This document shows, one piece after another, positions 10,089 through 17,340 of a DNA stretch of 64,000 nt (the stretch's first letter is position 1; each line of letters begins with the position of its first letter). Source of the stretch: Lysinimonas soli (lineage in GTDB: Bacteria > Actinomycetota > Actinomycetes > Actinomycetales > Microbacteriaceae); assembly GCF_042655435.1 (NCBI RefSeq), contig NZ_JBHSMG010000002.1, forward strand, positions 62,001 to 126,000, read 5' to 3'. Both the position numbers and the translations under genes were made by a program. Under the pieces are notes generated by a model, which made no database searches, had not been told where the DNA came from, and saw only the letters and a program-made list of their open reading frames with translations.

Positions 10089-11543
10089 TTAGACGACCTC
10101 CGCCAGGTCTTCCTGGGCGAAGACGACCGGATGCCGCGCCACCCCGTTCCACGCCGCCGCGAGCGCCTCGACCGCCCGGTCGATGAGCTCGGGCGGGTGA
10201 CTGAACGGCACCCGCAGGAAGCGCTCGAACACGCCGTTCATGCCGAACCGCGGGCCGGCCGCGATCACGAGCCCCTCATTGCGGGCGGCGAGCGCGAGCT
10301 GCGAGCTCACGGGGGCCCCGAGGTTGACCCAGAGGGTCAGCCCCCCCTCGGGAACGGGCAGGGTCCACTGCGGCAGCCGGGCGCGCAGCGCCGCCAGCAG
10401 GTGGTCGCGCCCGGCCCGCAGGTAGGCGCGGCGGTCGACGAGGATCGGGTCGTAGTCGCCCAGCAGCTCGAGCACGACGAGCTGGTCGAAGACCGGGGTG
10501 CCGAGGTCGCTCGAATAGCGCACCCGTGCGATCCGCTGGATGAGTTCGCGGTCGGCCCGGATCCACCCGACGCGCAGACCGCCCCACACCGTCTTGCCGA
10601 CGGAGCCGACCGTGACCAGCCGCGCCCGGGTGTCGGCTCCAGCGGATGCGGCGAAGGGCGGAATGGGACGCGCGTCCGCCGAGAGATCGGCGAACCCGAG
10701 CTCGCCCATGGTCTCGTCGGCGATCAGGGTCGTGCCCTGCTCGGCGGCGAACGCGATGGTGCGCTCGCGCAGTTCGACGGGCATCGAACGGCCCGTGGGG
10801 TTGTGGTTGTCGGGCATGAGGTAGCCCAGAGTGGGGCTGGTGCGCTGGAAGGTCTGCTCGAGACCGAGCTCGTCCCAGCCGTCCTCGGTCGTCACGGCGA
10901 CCGGCACGAGCCGGGCGCCGTTGGCGCGCAGCGCCTCCGACGCGTGCGGGTAGCTCGGCGATTCCACGAGTGCCCGATCGCCGCGCGACAGCAGCGTGCG
11001 GGCGAGCAGACCGATCGCATGCTGGGCGCCGACCGTGATCATGACCTCGTCGGCATCCGTCGGAAGCCCGCGCATGGTGAAGCGATCGGCGAGTGCCTGA
11101 CGCAGGGCGCGCAATCCGATCGGATCGAACCCGGATTCGCCCAGGTACGCGGGCAGCAACGCACTCGCGCGCTCCGCCGCGGCCGCGACCGCGGGCACCG
11201 CCGGGAGGGTCGCCTTGCTGAAGTCGAGCAGGTGCGCCGGGGCGATCGCCTCGAGCGGGGCCGCACCCCGGAACGGCAGGCGCACGATGCTGCCCGAACC
11301 GCGCAGGCTCTCGAGGTAGCCGGAGTCGCGCAGCTCGGCATACGCCGCCGAGATCGTCGTGCGGCTGAGCGAGAGCTGGGCCGCGAGTTCCCGCTCGGCC
11401 GGCAGCCGGGCGCCGAGCGCGAGCCGCCCGTCGAGCACGAGCAGCCGGATGCGGTCGGCCAGGGCCGCATAGGCCGGTGCGGAGGAGATTCCACGCCAAC
11501 TGCCCAAGGCGGAGGCCAAAGCACGAGCGGAGAGCGACGACAT
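10089..11543 (-). CDS. MocR-family regulator (GntR HTH + aminotransferase-like domain), YczR type
   Basis: 484 aa. Residues about 22-90 are a GntR winged helix (RLPAERELAAQLSLSRTTI), and about 120-470 a fold-type-I aminotransferase domain with the asparagine motif NHNPTG (246-251) and the PLP lysine in SVGKTVWGG (K317). It is divergent from a YczE-type membrane protein gene, the partnership described for YczR regulators, so it probably senses a PLP-linked ligand and controls that neighbour. A TAGAGT -10 (11550-11555) ends 6 nt before the ATG, suggesting leaderless expression and autoregulation through the adjacent TTGGAT repeats. Confidence 0.92.
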   Translation of the reverse strand: MSSLSARALASALGSWRGISSAPAYAALADRIRLLVLDGRLALGARLPAERELAAQLSLSRTTISAAYAELRDSGYLESLRGSGSIVRLPFRGAAPLEAIAPAHLLDFSKATLPAVPAVAAAAERASALLPAYLGESGFDPIGLRALRQALADRFTMRGLPTDADEVMITVGAQHAIGLLARTLLSRGDRALVESPSYPHASEALRANGARLVPVAVTTEDGWDELGLEQTFQRTSPTLGYLMPDNHNPTGRSMPVELRERTIAFAAEQGTTLIADETMGELGFADLSADARPIPPFAASAGADTRARLVTVGSVGKTVWGGLRVGWIRADRELIQRIARVRYSSDLGTPVFDQLVVLELLGDYDPILVDRRAYLRAGRDHLLAALRARLPQWTLPVPEGGLTLWVNLGAPVSSQLALAARNEGLVIAAGPRFGMNGVFERFLRVPFSHPPELIDRAVEALAAAWNGVARHPVVFAQEDLAEVV

Positions 11544-11556
11544 GCGGCCACTCTAC

Positions 11557-11604
11557 TTGGATTGGCCCCTTGTCGGAAGTCCAATCTGGCCATTGGATGG
11601 CCCC
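11557..11604. promoter_or_regulatory. Operator repeats between the MocR and YczE genes
   Basis: Direct repeats TTGGATTGGCCCC (11557-11569) and TTGGATGGCCCC (11593-11604) share orientation, and TCCAAT (11580-11585) with ATTGGA (11592-11597) forms an inverted repeat. MocR proteins typically bind paired direct repeats. The second copy sits where the -10 of the YczE gene would be (TTGGAT, then 6 nt, then ATG), which fits activation from this site. Confidence 0.6.
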
Positions 11605-12318
11605 ATGACCGCCATCGCCCTTCCCCGCCTCGCCGGCTCGCGCACGGTGTGGGCCCGCCGGATCGCCCAGCTGCTGCTCGGGCTGTTCCTCTACGGCATC
11701 GGGATCTCGCTCATGGTGCGTGCCGGCATCGGCGTCCCGCCCTGGGACGTGCTCTCGCAGGGTGTCGCGGCGCACACGGGGCTGCCGTTCGGACTCGTCA
11801 CCAACATCATCGGAGCGCTCGTGCTGCTGCTCTGGATCCCGATCCGGCAGCGCCCGGGCGCCGGCACCCTGCTCAACGTGCTCCTGATCGGGCCGAGCGC
11901 GCAGCTCGGCCTCTGGCTGGTGCCGCAGCAGACGGTGCCGGCGGCCCAGGCTCTGGTGTACGCGGGCGGGCTCGCGCTCGTCGCGCTGGCCACCGGGTTG
12001 TACATCGGGGCGCGGCTGGGACCCGGACCGCGCGACGGGCTGATGACCGGCATCCATCGGCGCACCGGCCTCAGGATCTGGATCGCACGCACCGCCATCG
12101 AGGTCACCGTGCTCATCGCGGGCTGGCTGCTCGGCGGCCAGTTCGGCGTCGGGACCATCGCGTTCGCGCTGCTCATCGGGCCGATGGTCAACGTGACGCT
12201 CCCCTTGCTGAACGTGCCGGTTCGCCCGGCGGCGGTCGCGGCAGCAGGCCGCGCGGCGGATGGGGTGGGGGACGGCGCGGCCGCGGCCGACGCGGCGGGC
12301 GAGGAGGCGACCTCGTGA
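11605..12318 (+). CDS. YczE/YyaS/YitT-family integral membrane protein
   Basis: 237 aa from the ATG at 11605, with about five to six hydrophobic segments. Typical family features are an N-terminal LLLGLFLYGIGISLMVRAGI helix and GIGVPPWDVLSQG loop, then GLYIGARLGPGPRDGLMTG. The C-terminus is a charged Ala/Gly tail. Family members are uncharacterised transport-like proteins, regularly encoded opposite a MocR regulator, as here. It overlaps the next small gene by GTGA, implying translational coupling. Confidence 0.85.
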   Translation: MTAIALPRLAGSRTVWARRIAQLLLGLFLYGIGISLMVRAGIGVPPWDVLSQGVAAHTGLPFGLVTNIIGALVLLLWIPIRQRPGAGTLLNVLLIGPSAQLGLWLVPQQTVPAAQALVYAGGLALVALATGLYIGARLGPGPRDGLMTGIHRRTGLRIWIARTAIEVTVLIAGWLLGGQFGVGTIAFALLIGPMVNVTLPLLNVPVRPAAVAAAGRAADGVGDGAAAADAAGEEATS

Positions 12319-12440
12319 TCTACCTCCTCGCCCTCCTGTCGCTGGCGCTCTGGGCCATCTCGGCGACGATCGTCACGGTGCGTCGCGACGGTCACCGGCG
12401 GATGCCGTTCGACCCCGCCTACAACTCGCGCTCCGCGTAG
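12315..12440 (+). CDS. 41-aa single-pass membrane protein, function unknown
   Basis: A GTG start at 12315 overlaps the stop of the YczE-type gene (GTGA) and has a strong GAGGAGG ribosome site at 12301-12307. The peptide has one hydrophobic helix (IYLLALLSLALWAISATIV) and a basic C-terminus (RRDGHRRMPFDPAYNSRS). Such coupling suggests a real small partner or accessory of the upstream membrane protein. Its last 22 bp overlap the 3' end of the convergent MerR gene. No family recognised. Confidence 0.65.
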   Translation: MIYLLALLSLALWAISATIVTVRRDGHRRMPFDPAYNSRSA

Positions 12441-13192
12441 CTGCGCATCGCATCGCGCACGAAGGCCGCTCCCGCGGCGCCGCCGTAGTTCGCGGCGAAC
12501 CGCTCGTCGGCGACGTACATGTCACCGAGTCCCGTGAAGTACTCCTTCGTCGGGCCGCCGTCGGCGAAGCCCGGAGTGCCCGGCACTCCCGCGAGCCAGT
12601 CGAACTGACGCTGCGCCAGGGCCTGCGCCGCGGCGCCGTCAGGGGCGTCGCCGCGCTCGGCGGCCGCGATCCAGTCGGCCTGCAGCGCGGTCTGTCGCGC
12701 CGTCCAGGCGGCCTTCTCCTCGGCCGACATTCCGCGCCACCAGGCATCGGCCGAGGCATACGCCTCGCGACCCCAGCGCTGCTCGACCTCCTCCCGGTAC
12801 CGGGTGTGGTCGAATCCGTCGAACATCTTCTCTGCCATCGTCATCTCACCTCCTCTCAGGTCGTCGATGGTCCGCTGCACGCTGGCGCGCTGCCGCGCCA
12901 GGCGGCTCTGCTCCTGATCGAGCCAGCGCAGATGGTTCTCGAGCGCCTGTACGTCGTCGCGCTGACCGGCCAGCACGTCGGCGATCGCCGGGATGCCCAG
13001 GCCGAGCTCGCGCAGCAGCAGCACGCGCTGCAAGCGGACGAGCGCCGCGCTGTCGTAGTAGCGGTAGCCGTTGTCGCCGATCCGGCTCGGCTTGACGAGC
13101 CCGACGTCGTCGTAGTGGCGCAGCGTGCGGCTCGTCGTGCCGGCCAGCCGCGCCACCTGCTGGATGCTCCATCCGCCCGCCACAGTGCTCAT
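12419..13192 (-). CDS. MerR-family regulator with TipAS ligand domain
   Basis: 257 aa. An N-terminal MerR HTH (WSIQQVARLAGTTSRTLRHY, then GYRYYD) leads through a coiled coil (about 75-115) to a C-terminal TipAS domain (EKMFDGFDHTRYREEVEQRW onward), which in TipAL binds thiopeptides and other drugs. It probably activates its own promoter on ligand binding, because the promoter has the distorted 19-bp spacer expected for MerR control. Start ATG 13192 has GAGGAGG upstream. No efflux gene is adjacent on the same strand, so regulon members lie elsewhere. Confidence 0.9.
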   Translation of the reverse strand: MSTVAGGWSIQQVARLAGTTSRTLRHYDDVGLVKPSRIGDNGYRYYDSAALVRLQRVLLLRELGLGIPAIADVLAGQRDDVQALENHLRWLDQEQSRLARQRASVQRTIDDLRGGEMTMAEKMFDGFDHTRYREEVEQRWGREAYASADAWWRGMSAEEKAAWTARQTALQADWIAAAERGDAPDGAAAQALAQRQFDWLAGVPGTPGFADGGPTKEYFTGLGDMYVADERFAANYGGAAGAAFVRDAMRSYAEREL

Positions 13193-13217
13193 CGCCCACC
13201 TCCTCTCTCGTGTCTCG

Positions 13218-13248
13218 AAACTAAACGTTGACGCAACGTCAAGGTCAA
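13218..13248 (-). promoter_or_regulatory. MerR-type promoter with 19-bp spacer and operator palindrome
   Basis: On the minus strand TTGACC (13243-13248) and TAGTTT (13218-13223) are separated by exactly 19 bp. The spacer contains TTGACG-ttg-CGTCAA (13228-13242). Over-long spacers with a dyad inside are the signature of MerR-activated promoters, so autoregulation of the adjacent TipAS regulator is likely. Confidence 0.75.
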
Positions 13249-13293
13249 GCCCGCGCCCGCCCACCACCGCACCTCCACCACCTCCACCCCCTC

Positions 13294-13347
13294 CACCTGC
13301 ACCTGCACCTGCACCTGCACCTACACCTGCACCTACACCTACACCTG
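13294..13347. repeat. Tandem hexanucleotide repeat, 9 units of CACCTR
   Basis: Nine consecutive 6-bp units (CACCTG or CACCTA) lie in the 390-bp gap between the MerR gene and the DUF4097 gene, preceded by a related CCACCTCC-rich stretch from about 13262. It is outside any supported gene. Likely a slippage-prone simple sequence. Confidence 0.85.
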
Positions 13348-13433
13348 CCAAATCAAGGAGACGCGCGCCCGCAGCGCGGGAGATCGGCGCGAGTCGGGCA
13401 TCCGGACCCCGTTTCTCCTTCATTTGGTCGACT

Positions 13434-13513
13434 GGGGCGGGGCGGGGCGGGGCGGGGCAGGGCGGGGCGGGGCAGGGCGGGGCAGGGCGGGGTGGGACGG
13501 GGCGGGGCGGGGT
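13434..13513 (+). repeat. GGGGC pentanucleotide array, G-quadruplex-prone
   Basis: About sixteen GGGGC/AGGGC-type units run for 80 bp and end 15 bp before the first PadR operator. The G-runs all lie on the coding strand of the downstream operon and could fold into G-quadruplexes affecting promoter access. Between the two arrays (13348-13433) nothing recognisable is seen. Confidence 0.8.
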
Positions 13514-13528
13514 TGCGCGGGCGCGGAA

Positions 13529-13567
13529 CGCGATATATCGTGAGTCGAAGAGACGCGATATATCGCG
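13529..13567 (+). promoter_or_regulatory. Twin palindromic operators of the DUF4097-padR operon
   Basis: CGCGATATATCG (13529-13540) and the perfect 14-bp palindrome CGCGATATATCGCG (13554-13567) lie 25 bp apart, 16 bp upstream of the start codon. ATAT-centred dyads are typical PadR binding sites. Both may also supply -10 like TATAT sequences, which would make repression direct. A GGGGAGG ribosome site follows at 13571-13577. Confidence 0.7.
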
Positions 13568-13582
13568 AGAGGGGAGGCCACC

Positions 13583-14401
13583 ATGGCCCAGGAGAAGTGG
13601 CTCGTCGAGGGGCCCAAGACGATCGATGTCGAGAACATCCGCAAGCTGAAGGTCAGCCTCATCGGCGGGCACGTCGACATCGTCGGCCACGACGAGCCGG
13701 GCGCCCGGGTCGAGATCCACTCGGTGACCGGCCGCGACCTCAAGGTGGCGGTCGAGGGCGACAGCCTCGAGATCGACCACCCCCAGCTCAGCTGGGACAA
13801 CTGGCTGGACGTCTTCTCGTCGTTCCGCGGCACGGCGAGCGCCGACGTGAGCATCATGGTTCCGCGCGAGACGCTGCTCAAGTTCGGCGTCGTCACCGCA
13901 TCGGGCCTGATCAGCGGCCTGAACGGCGACGCGACGATCAGCACCGTGAACGGCGACCTCATCATCGACGGCCTTCGCGGCGAACTGCAGGTCAACTCGG
14001 TCAGCGGTGAGATCTCGGTGCGCAACCACCACGGCAAGATCGCCGCGCACAGCGTGAACGGCGACGTCACCGTGTCGGGCGAGGTGCTCGGCATGACGTG
14101 CGAAGGCGTCACGAGCGACGTCGTCGTGGATGTCACGGGCATCCCCGATCAACTGCGGCTCTCGACGGTCAGCGGCTCGATCACCGTGCGCCTCGACGAG
14201 GACGTCCCGGTGTCGTACACGATCAACACGGTGAGCGGGCGCCTGCAGCTCGACGACGCCGAGATCACCGGGGTGCGCGGCCGTTACACGGGCAAACACG
14301 GGTCGCTCGACCAGCGCTGGCTCGACTTCCGCGCCAACACGGTGAGCGGCAACGTGAGCGTGCTGCATGCGCAGCGGCCCGCCGCATCCACCGCCTCATG
14401 A
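13583..14401 (+). CDS. DUF4097-family beta-helix protein
   Basis: 272 aa. After a short N-terminus (VEGPKTIDVENIRKLKVSL) comes a run of short beta repeats of the form (S/N)GD(I/V)x(I/V), for example TVNGDLIIDGL, SVSGEISVRN and SVNGDVTVSG, characteristic of the DUF4097 toastrack fold. No signal peptide is seen. The molecular role is unknown. It is the first gene of an operon with the PadR regulator that follows (ATGA overlap), a common actinobacterial pairing suggestive of envelope-stress sensing. Confidence 0.85.
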   Translation: MAQEKWLVEGPKTIDVENIRKLKVSLIGGHVDIVGHDEPGARVEIHSVTGRDLKVAVEGDSLEIDHPQLSWDNWLDVFSSFRGTASADVSIMVPRETLLKFGVVTASGLISGLNGDATISTVNGDLIIDGLRGELQVNSVSGEISVRNHHGKIAAHSVNGDVTVSGEVLGMTCEGVTSDVVVDVTGIPDQLRLSTVSGSITVRLDEDVPVSYTINTVSGRLQLDDAEITGVRGRYTGKHGSLDQRWLDFRANTVSGNVSVLHAQRPAASTAS

Positions 14402-15000
14402 CGCCCCCCGTCTTCGCGCACGGTCACTTGCGGCTCTACCTGCTGAGCCTGCTCTCCGAGCGGTCCATGCACGGATACGAACTCATCCAGGCGCTCAGCG
14501 AACGCTTCGGCGGCACCTACGTTCCGAGCGCCGGCACGATCTACCCGCGGCTCGCCAAGCTGGAGGAGGACGGCCTCGTCACCAAGCAGAGCGATGGACG
14601 CAAGACCGTGTACGAGATCACGGCGGCCGGCCGCGCCGAGCTGGCCGCACGCGGACACGAGCTCGACGGCATCGAGCTGGAGCTGGGCGACTCTGTGCGG
14701 CGGCTGGCCGACGAGGTGCGCCTCTCGGTCAACGACGCGATGAAGACCCTCCGCGCCGACCTCGCCGCCGCGACCCGCGACGCACGGGGCGAGGGGACCG
14801 CCGGCCGCGACGACCCGCGCGTGGCGGCGCGGATGAGCCTGCGCGACGCGGAGGCCGCGATCAACGACTTCCGTCAGCAGCTGCGCTCGGACCTGCGCGC
14901 CGAGGTCTCGCTCGGGCGGCTCGACCCGGCGATCGTCGAGCTGATCACCCGCCGATTGACCGAGCTGCGGCGCGAGGTGACCGCCGCTCTCCGGGGCTGA
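14398..15000 (+). CDS. PadR-family transcriptional regulator
   Basis: 200 aa. Residues about 8-85 are the PadR winged helix (LYLLSLLSERSMHGYELIQ ... GTIYPRLAKLEEDGLV ... YEITAAG). A long Ala/Arg-rich helical C-terminal region (about 90-200) is probably for dimerisation. Its ATG overlaps the stop of the DUF4097 gene (ATGA), so the two are translated together. It most likely represses the operon through the twin ATAT palindromes upstream. Confidence 0.9.
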   Translation: MTPPVFAHGHLRLYLLSLLSERSMHGYELIQALSERFGGTYVPSAGTIYPRLAKLEEDGLVTKQSDGRKTVYEITAAGRAELAARGHELDGIELELGDSVRRLADEVRLSVNDAMKTLRADLAAATRDARGEGTAGRDDPRVAARMSLRDAEAAINDFRQQLRSDLRAEVSLGRLDPAIVELITRRLTELRREVTAALRG

Positions 15001-15069
15001 AACGACGCCCCTCCACGGCATCCGCGTGGGAAATGCACAGTCCATGGCATCGGTGTACGCTGGCCCCTC

Positions 15070-17319
15070 GTGACTGACGACACCCGGTCTCCCGAAGAGA
15101 CCCGGTCGCCCAAGCGCTGGCTCATCGGAGAACCACTGCCCTCCGACAAGCTCGAGGGACAACTGCTCCCCAAGCACTTGGCGCTTCCGATCTTCGCGAG
15201 CGACCCGCTCTCGTCGGTGGCGTATGCGCCGCAGGAGCTGCTGCTGATCCTGCTGATCGGCGGCCTGTCGTTCCTGGCCTTCACCCCGTGGGTCGCCGGG
15301 GCGGTCGTGCTGCTGCTGATCGTCGTGGTGACCTCGTACCGGCTGCTCATCAAGGCGTACCCGAGCGGCGGCGGCGACTACGAGGTCGCGAGCAAGAACC
15401 TCGGCGAGAAGGCCGGCCTGGTCGTGGCCTCGGCCCTGCTCGTCGACTACATCATGACCGTCGCCGTCTCGGTGGCCTCCGGCGTCGACAACATCATCTC
15501 GGCCCTGCCGATGCTCAACAACTTCCGCGTCGAGATGGCCGTGGCGTTCATCGTGATCCTCGCGGCGGTCAACCTGCGCGGAGTGCGTGAGTCGAGCAAG
15601 GCCTTCGCGGTGCCCACCTACCTCTTCATCGGCAGCATCGCCGTCATGATCGTCGTCGCTCTTGTGCGCACCGCGCTCGGCGACGCCCCGGTCGCCGAGA
15701 CGGCGGGCTACGCGATCAAGGGGCAGTCGATCGCGCAGGCCGCGGTCGTGCTGCTGCTGCTGCGCGCCTTCTCGAGCGGATGCTCCGCCCTGACCGGCGT
15801 CGAGGCGATCTCGAACGGCGTCCAGGCCTTCCGCCGTCCCAAGATCCAGAACGCCCAGAAGACCCTCGTGGCCATGGGCGGGATCGCGATCGTCCTGTTC
15901 GTCGGCCTCATCTCGGTCGCCCTCATCTCGGGCGTGCACTACGTCGAGGACGCCTGCAACCTGGTCGGCTTCCAGAACTGCGCGACCACCCCCCAGCGCA
16001 GCCTGATCGCGCAGATCGCCGCGGCCGTCTTCGGCAACAACTCGATCCCCTTCTTCATCGTGCAGGCCGCGACCGCCGCCGTGCTGCTGCTCGCCGCGAA
16101 CACCGCCTTCAACGGCTTCCCCCTGCTCGGCTCGGTCCTGGCGACCGACCGCTACGCGCCCAAGTCGCTCGCCACCCGCGGCGACCGCCTGATCTACTCC
16201 AACGGCGTCATCGCGCTGGCCATCACGGCCGCCGTGATCCTCGTGGTGTACCGCGCCAACGTGACGGCGCTGATCCAGCTCTACATCATCGGGGTGTTCG
16301 TCTCCTTCACCCTCGGCCAGACCGGAATGATCCGGCACTGGCAGCGGCTGCTGCGCGAGGGCACCGGCAGCCTGAGACGAGGGCAGGTGCGCACCTACCT
16401 CGTCATCAACAGCTTCGGCGCGTTCATGACCTTCTCGGTGCTCGTCATCGTCACGATCACCAAGTTCACCCACGGGGCGTGGCTGGTCTTCGTGATCATG
16501 CCGATCCTGTTCACGCTGATGCTCGGGGTGAACCGGTACTACCGCGACGTCGACCGCGAGATCGAGGCGGATGCCACCACCCGCTTCGGCGCCGAGCGCG
16601 ACCACGCGGTCGTGCTGGTCGGCAAGCTCAACAAGCCGGTCCTGAAGGCGCTCGACTACGCGATCGCGGCCCGGCACGAGAGCATCGAGGCGATCCACGT
16701 CTCGATCGACGACGCCGCGACCGACGAACTCGAGCGGCAGTGGGACGCGCACAACATCAAGATCCCGCTGCGGGTGCTCGACTCGCCCTACCGCGACATC
16801 AGCGTGCCGCTGATCAAGTACATCAAGGCCTGTCGCGCCACCAACGGCTCCGAGGTCGTCACGGTGTACACCCCGCAGTTCATCGTGGGGCACTGGTGGG
16901 AGAACCTGCTGCACAACCACAAGGCGCGACGCATCCGTCACAAGCTGATGCTCGTGCACGGCGTGATGATCGCGCTCGTGCCGTGGCTGCTCGACTCGTC
17001 CGACCTGATCTACGGTCGCCGTTCGCGACCCCTGCCCGGTCAGGACCGCCGCGGCGAACCGCGCCGGCCCGTGCAACGGCGTGCCATGCCGCCGGCCGCC
17101 ATCAAGGAAGCGCGCGCCGAAGCCGCGCGGAGTCGTGCCGCAAGCAATGCGGGTGCGGGCGGCACCAAGACCGCCACGAAGACCGCGACGAAGCCGACAG
17201 CGAGGGCAGTGGACGCGAGCACGGCCCCGAAGCCGCCCCGTGCCACGGCGACGAAAGCAGCGGCCCCGGCGGCCGGCTCTCCGAAGACCCCGGCGTCGAA
17301 GACCCCCCGGCAGGGCTGA
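15070..17319 (+). CDS. APC-superfamily permease with C-terminal cytoplasmic domain
   Basis: 749 aa. Twelve or so hydrophobic segments occupy about residues 45-480, starting LALPIFASDPLSSVAYAPQELL, the conserved first-helix motif of APC amino-acid/cation permeases; YPSGGGDYEVASKNLGEKAG follows helix 2. Residues about 500-640 are a soluble USP-like region, and the last ~90 are a disordered Ala/Lys/Thr/Pro tail. Probable role is amino acid or potassium uptake; substrate not determinable. Expression appears near-leaderless: TACGCT (15056-15061) ends 8 nt before the GTG. Confidence 0.88.
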   Translation: MTDDTRSPEETRSPKRWLIGEPLPSDKLEGQLLPKHLALPIFASDPLSSVAYAPQELLLILLIGGLSFLAFTPWVAGAVVLLLIVVVTSYRLLIKAYPSGGGDYEVASKNLGEKAGLVVASALLVDYIMTVAVSVASGVDNIISALPMLNNFRVEMAVAFIVILAAVNLRGVRESSKAFAVPTYLFIGSIAVMIVVALVRTALGDAPVAETAGYAIKGQSIAQAAVVLLLLRAFSSGCSALTGVEAISNGVQAFRRPKIQNAQKTLVAMGGIAIVLFVGLISVALISGVHYVEDACNLVGFQNCATTPQRSLIAQIAAAVFGNNSIPFFIVQAATAAVLLLAANTAFNGFPLLGSVLATDRYAPKSLATRGDRLIYSNGVIALAITAAVILVVYRANVTALIQLYIIGVFVSFTLGQTGMIRHWQRLLREGTGSLRRGQVRTYLVINSFGAFMTFSVLVIVTITKFTHGAWLVFVIMPILFTLMLGVNRYYRDVDREIEADATTRFGAERDHAVVLVGKLNKPVLKALDYAIAARHESIEAIHVSIDDAATDELERQWDAHNIKIPLRVLDSPYRDISVPLIKYIKACRATNGSEVVTVYTPQFIVGHWWENLLHNHKARRIRHKLMLVHGVMIALVPWLLDSSDLIYGRRSRPLPGQDRRGEPRRPVQRRAMPPAAIKEARAEAARSRAASNAGAGGTKTATKTATKPTARAVDASTAPKPPRATATKAAAPAAGSPKTPASKTPRQG

Positions 17320-17340
17320 CCGCAGGGCCCACCGCCCCGC

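Noticed and set aside
13294..13513. CRISPR or phage attachment array
   Set aside because: Simple 5- and 6-bp microsatellites, with no spacer or integrase.
12419..14368. 649-aa fused frame containing the MerR regulator
   Set aside because: The upstream ~390 codons run through simple repeats and the antisense of DUF4097; the MerR ATG at 13192 has its own ribosome site and promoter.
14284..17076. 930-aa open frame antisense to PadR and the APC permease
   Set aside because: His/Asp/Arg-rich shadow; both overlapped genes are certain.
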